A stretch of 64,000 bases of DNA from Bacteroidales bacterium (GCA_030690365.1 JAUYGX010000062.1:1-64000), one strand, 5' to 3'. Shown: positions 44,388-53,742, numbered from the stretch's first letter. The notes: generated from the sequence alone by a model not told the origin. Numbers and translations are program-made.

Positions 44388-46277
44388 ATGAATTTGGACA
44401 AGATTTATGAAGTTCGTAAAAACTTCATCGTTATTGGATTAACGGGGAGAACAGGCGCTGGTTGTTCAAACGTTACTGAAATTTTGGAAAAGAAATTTGA
44501 AGAAAATGACTTCCCAAAACCATTATCTCATAAAGATCAAGAACATCCTGACGATGCAAAGTATAATATTGCATATAATTATTTAGAAAGCAACCATATA
44601 CCATTTACAGTTATAAAATACCAAAATATATTAGCCTTTTTTACCCTAAAAGAGGGATATGAGAAAATTGATAATTTTTTATCCAGTAATCCTAAAATTA
44701 GTAATCTAAAGGGTGTACTTGAAGAAATTAAAGGTGAAATAGACGAATTTCATAATAAAATAAAGAATCTTAATATTATAACTAAGGAAGAGTCAGATTT
44801 AAAAAAATTAAATAGTTGTTTTTTTGGATCGGAATTTCTATCAATATCAAAGAAACTTCACGAAAAACTTTCGGAAAAATCAAAAGTGACACGTCATCTT
44901 TTTTTACAGATCGTTTCTAACAATCTTAGACAAGTAGGTAACCCATTTGATTCTGGGGATACTTCAGATCCGGAGAATGTATATTTTATTGCCAAATTCA
45001 CTAATTTATTAATAAAGTCATGTAGAGAAAAAGCGCGCGACACAGATAATATTTGCAGAATTGTAATTGATTCTCTCAGAAATTCATTGGAGATGAATTT
45101 CTTTAAACAACGATATTCCGCATTTTATATGATCTCAGTCTCACGTTCAGAAACAGTAAGAGTTGAAAAGATTAGAAAATTTTTTGGAGATGATACTGAT
45201 ATAATAATTGGGTATGATAATGATGAACACGCCGGTAGTCCAGGTGAATTTTATAAACAAGATGTAAGTAATTGTATTCAAAAGGCAGATATTCATCTTT
45301 ATAATATTAAAGAAGAACAAGCTAAAACTGAAAGCGAACTAATAGGTTTAAGAATTATTAGTTTTAAGCATCAGATAGTTTCCTATTTATCATTAATTAT
45401 GCAGCCAGGGATAATCACTCCTTCTCCTCAAGAAAGGTGCATGCAAATGGCCTATACTGCAAAATATAATTCAGGATGTATTTCCAGACAAGTTGGAGCA
45501 TCGATAACTGACAGTAACTATTCTATAAAAGCACTAGGTTGGAACAATACACCAGAAGGTCAAATCCCATGTTTGTTAAGAAATGTAAAAGATTTAATTT
45601 CCAATGACAACAATTTTAATCCAAAATGGTATAGTAATTATGAACAAAGCGGTCTAAGTGATGAAAACCATAAATTCATTAAGACGTTAAAGAGTGTTTA
45701 TAAAAAGCCCATAGAGGATGAAGGTGTCATCAAGTGTTTATCTGGACGAAATGTACCTTATTGCTTTAAGACCATAATAAATTCTTATCAAGAAGGTAAA
45801 AATCAAGTACATACTAGATCCTTACATGCTGAAGAAAACGCTTTTCTTCAAATTTCAAAATATGGAGGGCAAGGAATAAATGGCGGGTTCTTATTTACCA
45901 CTGCTAGTCCTTGTGAGTTATGCGCTAAGAAAGCTTACCAACTAGGTATTAAGATTATTTTTTACATTGACCCTTATCCAGGTATAACAAAAGAACATAT
46001 CATCACATGTGGTGATGAAAATAAGATACCTAAAATGATGAATTTCTATGGTGCCATAGGAAATGCATATCACTGGTTATATGAACCTTTTATGACATAT
46101 AAAGATGAACTTGACCTGATACTTGGTATTAAAATTAAAAATGAGAATCAATCTCTAAAAGACGATAACAAGAATCTTCAAGAGAAATTGGATTTATTAG
46201 GTTTTATATATGATAATGAGACAAAATCATTTAAAGAAAAGCAAAATGGCCAACAAAACATTAGCAACAATAACTAA
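44388..46277 (+). CDS. avcD: Anti-phage dCTP/dCMP deaminase (AvcD-type)
   Basis: Two-domain protein of 629 aa. The N-terminal part is a P-loop NTPase/kinase-like domain with IVIGLTGRTGAGCSNVTEIL; the Walker lysine position is cysteine, as in related members. The C-terminal part is a zinc deoxycytidylate deaminase with HAE (~480-482; LHAEENAFLQIS) and PCELC (~508-512). AvcD-type enzymes deaminate dC nucleotides on phage infection and starve replication. The extreme C-terminus is a lysine/asparagine-rich coiled coil (from ~585). It is very AT-rich and sits between hsdS and a glycosylase-like gene. ATG at 44388 is chosen over TTG at 44382. Confidence 0.85.
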   Translation: MNLDKIYEVRKNFIVIGLTGRTGAGCSNVTEILEKKFEENDFPKPLSHKDQEHPDDAKYNIAYNYLESNHIPFTVIKYQNILAFFTLKEGYEKIDNFLSSNPKISNLKGVLEEIKGEIDEFHNKIKNLNIITKEESDLKKLNSCFFGSEFLSISKKLHEKLSEKSKVTRHLFLQIVSNNLRQVGNPFDSGDTSDPENVYFIAKFTNLLIKSCREKARDTDNICRIVIDSLRNSLEMNFFKQRYSAFYMISVSRSETVRVEKIRKFFGDDTDIIIGYDNDEHAGSPGEFYKQDVSNCIQKADIHLYNIKEEQAKTESELIGLRIISFKHQIVSYLSLIMQPGIITPSPQERCMQMAYTAKYNSGCISRQVGASITDSNYSIKALGWNNTPEGQIPCLLRNVKDLISNDNNFNPKWYSNYEQSGLSDENHKFIKTLKSVYKKPIEDEGVIKCLSGRNVPYCFKTIINSYQEGKNQVHTRSLHAEENAFLQISKYGGQGINGGFLFTTASPCELCAKKAYQLGIKIIFYIDPYPGITKEHIITCGDENKIPKMMNFYGAIGNAYHWLYEPFMTYKDELDLILGIKIKNENQSLKDDNKNLQEKLDLLGFIYDNETKSFKEKQNGQQNISNNN

Positions 46278-46358
46278 AGTCTGGTTATTTTCCCACACCA
46301 TAATTGATGTGCAGTATGAGATTCTTGGCACCTCTATAAATCAATTCAGTTATCAATT
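46278..46358 (+). other. Spacer between deaminase and glycosylase-like gene
   Basis: Eighty-one bases with no reading frame of note. No terminator hairpin was found, so read-through is likely. Confidence 0.35.
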
Positions 46359-46973
46359 ATGAATGACGAAGCCACTGTATTAGAACTAATGAAAAAATAT
46401 GGAGAACGAATTCTGCCAGTTTATTCGCTTCCAAAGGCATACTGCCCTGGAGGAACGGCAAATGTAAAAGGCATTTATCTTGGTTGCGATCCAAGTAATA
46501 GTCATTCTGAATCATTACCATTTGTTTTTGCACATGAAAGTGGACTCAAGGTATTTAGTTCCTTTTTAAAAGCTCATACGGAACAACTAAAACAAATCGG
46601 ATTAGGTTGGGAGGAAGTATATACCCAGAATCTATGTAGGAACTATTTTAAGAATGAAACAAGTAAAAATCCAATTTGGGCACAAGTTGCCAATGAATTT
46701 TGGATAAAAATATTGAAGGAGGAACTATCACAATTCGATTACAAGATTCCGGTCCTTCTAACATCTGCTTATCTTTATCATGTTTTGGTTACTGGTAAAA
46801 AGCACAAACCTATCGAATATTACCAGAACACTCAACCAATACCAATCCCTTCAGAATTGAACAAATTAAATCGTCCCTTAATTCCACTTTACAGGAACCG
46901 AAGAAAAATCGATTATCACCTGAGTAACCCTGCGTGGGAATCCTATAGAAATAAAATTAAAACCTTGTATTAA
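46359..46973 (+). CDS. Uracil-DNA-glycosylase-fold-like protein
   Basis: The 204-aa protein has, in order, VKGIYLGCDPSNSHS near residue 36, a middle strand VYTQNLCRNYF, a second strand IPVLLTSAYLYHVL and the C-terminal segment LIPLYRNRRKIDYHLSNPAW. This follows the layout of the UDG superfamily (LGQDPYH motif A, N-containing second strand, GKxA-like third strand, HPSP-like end). The first motif keeps the DP but has C for Q and N for H. The catalytic end motif is degenerate, so activity is uncertain. It abuts hsdM without a gap. Uracil DNA binding or cleavage is inference from the fold and the neighbour. Confidence 0.5.
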   Translation: MNDEATVLELMKKYGERILPVYSLPKAYCPGGTANVKGIYLGCDPSNSHSESLPFVFAHESGLKVFSSFLKAHTEQLKQIGLGWEEVYTQNLCRNYFKNETSKNPIWAQVANEFWIKILKEELSQFDYKIPVLLTSAYLYHVLVTGKKHKPIEYYQNTQPIPIPSELNKLNRPLIPLYRNRRKIDYHLSNPAWESYRNKIKTLY

Positions 46974-48458
46974 ATGACAACCTCCTCCATAGTATCCAAA
47001 GTCTGGTCATTCTGCAACCCCCTGCGCGACGTAGGCGTAGGTTACGGTGATTACCTGGAACAACTCACCTACCTGCTTTTTCTGAAAATGGCCGATGAAT
47101 ACAGCAAACCACCCTACAACCGGAAATTGAATATTCCGGCAGCTTACAACTGGGAAAGCCTCACGGCCAAAAAAGGAACCGAACTGGAACTGCACTATGT
47201 CACCCTCCTGCGTGAACTAAGCACTGCCAAAGGCATCCTGGGTCAGATATTCACCAAAAGCCAGAACAAGATACAGGATCCTGCCATGCTGGCCAAAATC
47301 ATCGACATGATCAACAGCGAACAATGGCTCGTGATGGGTGCCGATATAAAAGGCGACATCTATGAAAAGCTGCTGGAGCAAAATGCACAGGATGTTAAAA
47401 GCGGTGCAGGTCAGTACTTCACTCCGCGCCCGTTAATCCGTGCCATGGTGGAATGCGTCAGGCCGCAACCCATGAAAACCATCGCCGACCCGGCCTGTGG
47501 TACCGGTGGATTCTTTTTGGCTGCTTACGACTATCTGGTGGCCAATAACAAACTCGACAAAGACCAAAACAAATTTATCAAGCTGGAGACTTTCTACGGA
47601 AACGAAATTGTTGCAGGCACCAGGCGTCTGGCCCTGATGAACATGTTTCTACACAACATCGGTGACATCGACAGCGATAATTTCATCTCCCCGGCAGACG
47701 CCCTCATTGCCGCTTCGCCGGTAACCTATGACTACGTGCTGGCCAATCCACCCTTTGGCAAAAAAAGCAGTCAGACCTTCACCAACGACGAAGGCGAACA
47801 GGAAAAAGACGACCTCACCTACAACCGACAGGATTTCTGGGCCACCACCAGCAACAAGCAGCTCAATTTTGTACAGCACATCCGCTCCATGCTCAAAACC
47901 ACCGGAGTAGCTGCCGTCGTGGTACCCGACAATGTTCTTTTTGAAGGGGGAGCAGGAGAAACTGTCCGTAAAAAGCTTCTGGAAACCACAGACCTGCATA
48001 CCATCCTGCGCCTGCCCACAGGTATTTTCTACGCTCAGGGCGTAAAAGCAAATGTGATATTTTTCGACAACAAACCGGCCAGTAAAGATCCCTGGACCAA
48101 GGAAATTTGGGTATATGATTACCGTACCAACATACATCACACCTTAAAGAAAAACCCGTTGAATATTGAGGTATTGAAAGACTTCATTGCCTGTTATCAT
48201 CCAACCAATCGGCATCAGCGCAAAGAGCTATTTAATGCCGAAACCAACCCCGAAGGCCGTTGGAGAAAATTTACCTATGAGGAGATTATCGCCCGCGACA
48301 AAACCAGCCTCGACATCTCCTGGCTAAAGGACAAATCGCTGGCCGATCTCGACAACCTCCCCGACCCTGATATCCTCGCTGCCGATATCATTGAAAACCT
48401 CGAAGCAGGATTGGCCAGCTTTCGGGAGATCATGATCAAACTGGAATCGAAAGAGTAG
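46974..48458 (+). CDS. hsdM: Type I DNA methyltransferase (HsdM)
   Basis: N6-adenine methyltransferase subunit. The 494-aa product has an N-terminal helical domain (YGDYLEQLTYLLFLKMADEY), the SAM motif I IADPACGTGGFFLAAYDYL (~165) and catalytic motif IV DYVLANPPFGKK (~252), then VPDNVLFEGGAG. It starts immediately after the stop of the glycosylase-like gene (TAA then ATG), so it is translationally close. It is the last gene of the locus; most hsd operons have hsdM next to hsdS. Codon use is G+C-richer, like hsdR. Confidence 0.95.
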   Translation: MTTSSIVSKVWSFCNPLRDVGVGYGDYLEQLTYLLFLKMADEYSKPPYNRKLNIPAAYNWESLTAKKGTELELHYVTLLRELSTAKGILGQIFTKSQNKIQDPAMLAKIIDMINSEQWLVMGADIKGDIYEKLLEQNAQDVKSGAGQYFTPRPLIRAMVECVRPQPMKTIADPACGTGGFFLAAYDYLVANNKLDKDQNKFIKLETFYGNEIVAGTRRLALMNMFLHNIGDIDSDNFISPADALIAASPVTYDYVLANPPFGKKSSQTFTNDEGEQEKDDLTYNRQDFWATTSNKQLNFVQHIRSMLKTTGVAAVVVPDNVLFEGGAGETVRKKLLETTDLHTILRLPTGIFYAQGVKANVIFFDNKPASKDPWTKEIWVYDYRTNIHHTLKKNPLNIEVLKDFIACYHPTNRHQRKELFNAETNPEGRWRKFTYEEIIARDKTSLDISWLKDKSLADLDNLPDPDILAADIIENLEAGLASFREIMIKLESKE

Positions 48459-48474
48459 AAGTTTTTTCCTGACG

Positions 48475-48554
48475 CAAATTTTCCTTGAAATTTGAACTTT
48501 TATGAAGTTAATGATGTCACCGTACACATGACTAATTCAATCTATTGAATTAGT
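48475..48554. terminator. Hairpins between hsdM and the T9SS propeller gene
   Basis: A weak stem CAAATTT/AAATTTG (48475-48481 with 48488-48494) follows hsdM. A perfect 11-bp inverted repeat (48531-48541 with 48544-48554) covers the stop codon of the minus-strand gene, but it has no strong T-run. These could end both convergent transcripts. Confidence 0.45.
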
Positions 48555-51154
48555 AAAAGTTCACGATACGTTTTTGTTTTGGTTTTTACCACAATGATAT
48601 GGCTGCCGGATTGTATTCCTTTAAGGCTAATTGTATTGCTTACAGGCTTATTTTCATACAGAATTTGACCAGTCTCATTGTATATAATAATCTGATAGAT
48701 AGATTCCCCATCAGGGGTGGAAAGCGTTATAATATCATTTGCAGGATTAGGAAACAATCCAAGTTTTTCCATATTGAGTTCATTAATACCAGATGACGGA
48801 TTTAGTACTTCCAGGCTGTCAATACTGATATTACAAATATTTGACAAATAAACATAATAGACTCCATATTGGGTAATTTCAACAGTTGATTGATATGATA
48901 TCGGATAGGGAGAACCTTTATAATACCATCTATACTGATCATCGCTTGGACCAGCGTCAAAAATTACCGGAAACTGATTGGTGAATAACGTGTCCTCACT
49001 TAAGTCCAATACAGGATACTGTTTTGACACTATTTCAATGCTATCCATGTCCTGGCAAGATATCCCAATGACGTTTATTTGATAGTTCCCGGGGGAATAA
49101 ATCGTCACTGTATTTTCATTGCCACCAATTGGACTGCTATTATAATACCAATAGTACTGATAATCGGGTGAGTGTTCAACACTTAATTCAATTGAGGACT
49201 CAGGACACAGCACATTCCCCGGATAAGAGTTTATATGCGCGTTTGGTTTTTCTTTAAAAAATACTTCGATACTGTTAGAATTACTGCAATACCCATTTGA
49301 AACAATAATATGATAATTTCCAGGCTCACTTACAATTAAATGCATACTGTCAGTCACCATCAACAGTGAATCGTTTTTAAACCATTGAATTGTATTGTAT
49401 TGATTCAAAGTTGCCTGGAGGATAATCGAATCCCCGGGGCACATACTGTTTTCTGGCAATGCTGCCAACTCAGCCAGAGGTTTTGACAAAATCTCAAGTT
49501 TGATCACATCAGAAGTGTCTGCACACACCGTATGTGGATTCACAATAGCATAAACAGTAATACTGTCATTAACCCAAAACTCGTTTGAATACTGATAAGA
49601 TAATACCGTGTTTTCGTGCATCCATTGATAAACTGATCCGTACTCTGATTCACAGATAATTACTGCTGAATCGCCGGCACAAAAATAAGGTTGCTGACTG
49701 GAAATGGTTGTGATTCCCGTGGGGCAAATATTATTCGTTGTATCCCGTATTGCATTAAAAAAGAAGTCATCTTCATCGTTATCACTATAGTTGTAAACCG
49801 TATCATTCCCAAATACGGCTTCCAGACTTGAAAAAGTACCGCAAGTGTATATATTGGATACCTCACAGGTGATACCAAAAGCATAATCCCACCATGCGCC
49901 ACCACCTTGAATGGCCCATTGAGGATAACCTATACTGTTGAATTTCAGAATACAGGGATCTACAGAGTTCCAATCACGACTAATAGTGCTTACTAAAGTA
50001 TCGTTGGCAAATATTAATTCCCCAACAAAATTTGAAGTAATGATAACATTTTGCGATTGATCGATAACCATGCCTCCAAGCTTATGGTGCCAAGTTCCTG
50101 GCATATAGTAATCGGTAGGGAAAAAGTTTGATTTTATTCCCCTGCCGAATATGTCATTTCCTAACTGGTCCCTTTTTGTTAAGATTATCTCAGTGTCAAT
50201 TAGTGAATCATGATTCACTATTAAACTTCCTACGAGATAGCCAAAAGTATAAACACAATTCGCACTATCACAAGCAATTTCTATCCACTCAGATAAACTA
50301 TTGTCACCGATATTATCTGACCTTAGCCACATAAACGCACCATCAGTATCGTATTTAGCAAGAAATCCTCTTCTTGAAGAATTATTCAAATTTATTAGCG
50401 TATCTCCAAAATCGCTATCATGTGGCTGGTACATTCCTGCCATATAAACATGGTTGTCTCTATCTAATTCCACCGAATAAGCATAATCGTCGTAGGTTCC
50501 TCCACCACGATTTGCCCAAACAACCTCCCCCAGGTTGTTGAATTTCGCAACAAAAGTGTCAAAATAATCCCAGCTTGTTGAATTATTACTAACTAGTAAA
50601 ATCGTATCAAAAACCAAAGTAGTTTCAAAGTCGCCGGTAATATATATATTGTTCTGATTATCAACAGTAATATCATTGGCAAAGGAAGTTGAATAATTAT
50701 CAGTAGCCCCGTAGCTTTTTGCCCATAACAGCTGTCCTCCATTACTGTATTTAACGATAAATATACGTGGTTGACTGGTATATTGTAATTCAATATCACC
50801 AAACGTTATCTCATTGCTGTAATAACCGGTGACAATAACATTATTATCTTCATCACAAACAATTCCGCTTGCTTGTGTATACCAACTAAAGCCGGTGGAA
50901 CCAATTGCCCACTGAAACTGACCTGTAGTATCAAATTTGGCAATGTAAACCCCTGGATCATTCATATAAAAACCTTCGATAGTTAGATCCCATTCAGTAA
51001 AGCCGGTAATAAACAAACTGCCCATAATATCATGTGTAATAGCACTTGCATTCTCAGAAGTAAAATTACCATAGTTTTTTACCCATTTATACTCCTGACC
51101 CATTAAGACTACACTAATAAACAGCAACAACACAATAGTAAATTTCTTTTTCAT
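48542..51154 (-). CDS. Large T9SS-exported beta-propeller and Ig-like protein
   Basis: The 870-aa product has a signal peptide (MKKKFTIVLLLFISVVLMGQ). A propeller with SBBP-like repeats covers ~20-460, with ANDITVDNQNNIYITGDF, YSVELDRDNHVYMAGMY and CNDEDNNVIVTGYY-like blades. Next come several Ig-like/PKD-like modules with CPGDSIIL-type starts (~480-770), and a type A T9SS domain (LGLFPNPANDIITL ... SGSHIIVVKTKTKTYRELLL). It is probably a cell-surface adhesin or secreted binder; ligand unknown. It sits just right of the hsd island and reads toward it. Confidence 0.82.
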   Translation of the reverse strand: MKKKFTIVLLLFISVVLMGQEYKWVKNYGNFTSENASAITHDIMGSLFITGFTEWDLTIEGFYMNDPGVYIAKFDTTGQFQWAIGSTGFSWYTQASGIVCDEDNNVIVTGYYSNEITFGDIELQYTSQPRIFIVKYSNGGQLLWAKSYGATDNYSTSFANDITVDNQNNIYITGDFETTLVFDTILLVSNNSTSWDYFDTFVAKFNNLGEVVWANRGGGTYDDYAYSVELDRDNHVYMAGMYQPHDSDFGDTLINLNNSSRRGFLAKYDTDGAFMWLRSDNIGDNSLSEWIEIACDSANCVYTFGYLVGSLIVNHDSLIDTEIILTKRDQLGNDIFGRGIKSNFFPTDYYMPGTWHHKLGGMVIDQSQNVIITSNFVGELIFANDTLVSTISRDWNSVDPCILKFNSIGYPQWAIQGGGAWWDYAFGITCEVSNIYTCGTFSSLEAVFGNDTVYNYSDNDEDDFFFNAIRDTTNNICPTGITTISSQQPYFCAGDSAVIICESEYGSVYQWMHENTVLSYQYSNEFWVNDSITVYAIVNPHTVCADTSDVIKLEILSKPLAELAALPENSMCPGDSIILQATLNQYNTIQWFKNDSLLMVTDSMHLIVSEPGNYHIIVSNGYCSNSNSIEVFFKEKPNAHINSYPGNVLCPESSIELSVEHSPDYQYYWYYNSSPIGGNENTVTIYSPGNYQINVIGISCQDMDSIEIVSKQYPVLDLSEDTLFTNQFPVIFDAGPSDDQYRWYYKGSPYPISYQSTVEITQYGVYYVYLSNICNISIDSLEVLNPSSGINELNMEKLGLFPNPANDIITLSTPDGESIYQIIIYNETGQILYENKPVSNTISLKGIQSGSHIIVVKTKTKTYRELLLIQ

Positions 51155-51374
51155 AACATGACTTGAATATTTACAGCCAAAAATACGGATTATTCAGATA
51201 TGTTTTTTGCATACATCGAAATGCCATTTCTATGGGATAGCGAATATTTTCAGCATGTATTCCTCCCGTTCTGGCCCTGATCCTGGTGCGCCTTTATTTC
51301 AACGCGTGCCTGTGCCAATATTCCCAACACTCATTATCAACAGCTTTAAAGAGAAGGCAATTCTTTATCAAACA
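51155..51374. other. Intergenic, no gene seen
   Basis: Upstream of the propeller gene. No convincing coding frame or strong terminator is visible. The right half sits between the minus-strand helicase stop and the propeller start. Confidence 0.4.
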
Positions 51375-53663
51375 CTACCCTTTCCCAACCACCACCAGCT
51401 TGGCAAATCTCAACAACAGGTTTTTTTGTCCAACGGTATGAAAAAACACGGTGGCCTTCTTGTTGGGACCTTCCCCTTCTACAGAAATCACTTTGCCCAG
51501 CCCAAAACTTACATGTTCCACTTCCATACCTGCCTGGATGTTGCCGTCCATTGGTTGGCTTACAGTTGATGGGGAAGAAGTTGTGTTTTCCGATCTGTGC
51601 ATGGGCTTTAAAGGTCGTTTTGTAAAACTGGTATTAAACGAATCCGAAAAATTTCTTTTTACCGCCTGTTTGTTTAGCCCTGATTCTTTGGGCTTGTTAT
51701 AAAGTTCAGCATTAATTTCCTCTAAAAAGCGGCTGGGCTCGGTAATGGTGAAGTTTCCCCAACGGTATCGACTTTCGGCATGGCTAAGCGTTAAATGACT
51801 CATGGCCCTGGTAATGGCCACGTAAAACAGCCGCCGTTCTTCTTCCAGTTCCGATCGGGTGCTGATGGACTGGATGGAAGGAAATAAATTTTCCTCAAGT
51901 CCTACCACAATCACATGTGGAAATTCCAGTCCTTTTGAAGCATGGATGGTCATCAAAGTGACTTTGTCTTTGTCTTCATCTTTGTCGGTATCGGCATCGG
52001 TGAGCAGGGCCACATCCTGCATAAATTCTCCCAGCGATTTTTTAATGGACAGATCACCTTCGTTCGTTTCTACAGCTTTTTCGGTAAACTCCTTAATTCC
52101 ATTGAGCAACTCCTCCATGTTTTCAACCCGGCTGATGCCTTCAGGAGTTTCTTCTTCCTTGTGCATCTTCACCAGCCCAGAGGTGGTGGCAATATAACTG
52201 GCTATCTCATAAGCATCTTTGGTCTTGTTTAGTGCCATGAAACTCTTGATCAGGGTAACAAAATCACTCATTTTGTGTGCGATGCCACTGTTAAGCGACA
52301 GTCCAAATGAATTTGGATTCTGTGCAACCTCCCACAGACTTAAGTTGTTTTCATCTCCCGCCACCATCATTTTTTCGATGGTGGTTTTGCCAATGCCACG
52401 GGCCGGAACATTAATAATCCGGTGAAAAGCTTCGTCGTCGTTGTTGTTGATTACCAATCGAAAATACGACAACAAATCCTTAATTTCCATTCGGTTGTAA
52501 AACGACAGACCTCCATAAATCCGATAGGGGATGTTTTTCTTTCGGAGACCTTCTTCAATGGATCTCGATTGGGCATTGGTTCTGTATAAAATGGCAAAGG
52601 CGTTGTTAGGCAGTTGATTGTTCATTTTCTGATCGAAAATGGCCGCCGCCACCAGGTTGCCTTCTTCGTTGTCGCTTGATGCTTTGATTAAGTCGATGCG
52701 GGTTCCGGCGCCTTTATCGGTCCAGACAGTTTTTTTTATCTGTTCTCTATTAAAGGTGATCACCTGATTGGCTGCTTGTACAATGGTGTTCGTCGACCGA
52801 TAGTTTTGCTCCAGTTTAAAAAGTTTGATATCGGGGTAATCCTTTTTCAAGTTCAGCATATTGCTGATATTGGCTCCCCGAAAGGCGTAAATACTTTGAG
52901 CATCATCGCCTACCACACAGATGTTCTCGGTGTTGGCAGCCAATCGCTTGATGATCAGATATTGTGCATAGTTAGTGTCCTGATACTCATCCACCATGAT
53001 ATATTTGAATTTTTGCTGGTATTTGTACAGGATTTCCGGGAAACCGGCAAACAGAAGGTACGTGTTAAACAGCAAATCGTCAAAATCCATGGCATCAGCT
53101 TTTTTAAGTCTGACCTGGTAAGCACGGTAAATATCTTTAATTCTGGGTTTTCCGGAGGCTTCATCAGCCGATTGAACATCGGGATTGTTGGCATACTGGT
53201 CGGCATTCAACAGCGACGATTTGGCCATGGAGATTCTGCTGGCTACAAACGACTGGGCATACACCTTGCTGTCGAGTTGCATATCGCTGACAATCTGGCG
53301 GATAAGCCGTTTGCTGTCGGTACTGTCGTAGATGGAATAGTTGGATGGATATCCGAGCAAATGACCATCAATGCGCAATATCTTAGAAAAAACGGAGTGA
53401 AAGGTTCCCATCCATACATTTCTGCCTTCGCCATCACCTACCAGTTTAAGCACCCTTTCTTTCATTTCACGGGCGGCTTTGTTGGTAAAGGTCAGAGCCA
53501 GAATATTAAATGAGTCTACTCCTTTGGAGAGCAAATAGGCTATGCGGTAGGTAAGTACACGCGTTTTTCCCGATCCGGCACCGGCTATGACCATCACAGG
53601 ACCTTCGGCCTGCACTACGGCGTCATATTGTTCTTTATTGAGTTGATCTAAAAAGTTGCTCAC
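51375..53663 (-). CDS. UvrD/PcrA/Rep-type ATP-dependent DNA helicase
   Basis: SF1A 3'-5' helicase of 762 aa. Motifs in order: VIAGAGSGKTRVLTYRIAYL (~30), FTNKAAREM, MDFDDLL, VDEYQDTN (~220), AFRGAN, QNYRST, MTIHASKGLEFPHVI (~535) and YVAITRAM. The C-terminus has a Tudor-like RNAP-interaction module (HVSFGLGKVISVEGEG). The start is a GTG at 53663 (VSNFLDQLNKEQYDAV), because an in-frame ATG at 53708 lies upstream of the -7 box at 53682-53689. Whether it is PcrA, UvrD or Rep cannot be decided here. Confidence 0.9.
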   Translation of the reverse strand: MSNFLDQLNKEQYDAVVQAEGPVMVIAGAGSGKTRVLTYRIAYLLSKGVDSFNILALTFTNKAAREMKERVLKLVGDGEGRNVWMGTFHSVFSKILRIDGHLLGYPSNYSIYDSTDSKRLIRQIVSDMQLDSKVYAQSFVASRISMAKSSLLNADQYANNPDVQSADEASGKPRIKDIYRAYQVRLKKADAMDFDDLLFNTYLLFAGFPEILYKYQQKFKYIMVDEYQDTNYAQYLIIKRLAANTENICVVGDDAQSIYAFRGANISNMLNLKKDYPDIKLFKLEQNYRSTNTIVQAANQVITFNREQIKKTVWTDKGAGTRIDLIKASSDNEEGNLVAAAIFDQKMNNQLPNNAFAILYRTNAQSRSIEEGLRKKNIPYRIYGGLSFYNRMEIKDLLSYFRLVINNNDDEAFHRIINVPARGIGKTTIEKMMVAGDENNLSLWEVAQNPNSFGLSLNSGIAHKMSDFVTLIKSFMALNKTKDAYEIASYIATTSGLVKMHKEEETPEGISRVENMEELLNGIKEFTEKAVETNEGDLSIKKSLGEFMQDVALLTDADTDKDEDKDKVTLMTIHASKGLEFPHVIVVGLEENLFPSIQSISTRSELEEERRLFYVAITRAMSHLTLSHAESRYRWGNFTITEPSRFLEEINAELYNKPKESGLNKQAVKRNFSDSFNTSFTKRPLKPMHRSENTTSSPSTVSQPMDGNIQAGMEVEHVSFGLGKVISVEGEGPNKKATVFFHTVGQKNLLLRFAKLVVVGKG

Positions 53664-53681
53664 AGTTTTTTCTTTGATGTG

Positions 53682-53689
53682 CAAAAGTA
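53682..53689 (-). promoter_or_regulatory. Helicase -7 promoter element
   Basis: TACTTTTG on the minus strand. Transcription would start near 53675, about 12 bases before the GTG. No -33 TTTG at the standard distance. Confidence 0.5.
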
Positions 53690-53742
53690 CATTTTTCGGC
53701 CGAGGCATTGGAATAAGTTACAGCACTCATGTTAAAATTCGC

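Noticed and set aside
52776-53513. 245-codon plus-strand frame opposite the helicase
   Set aside because: Shadow of the helicase reading frame.
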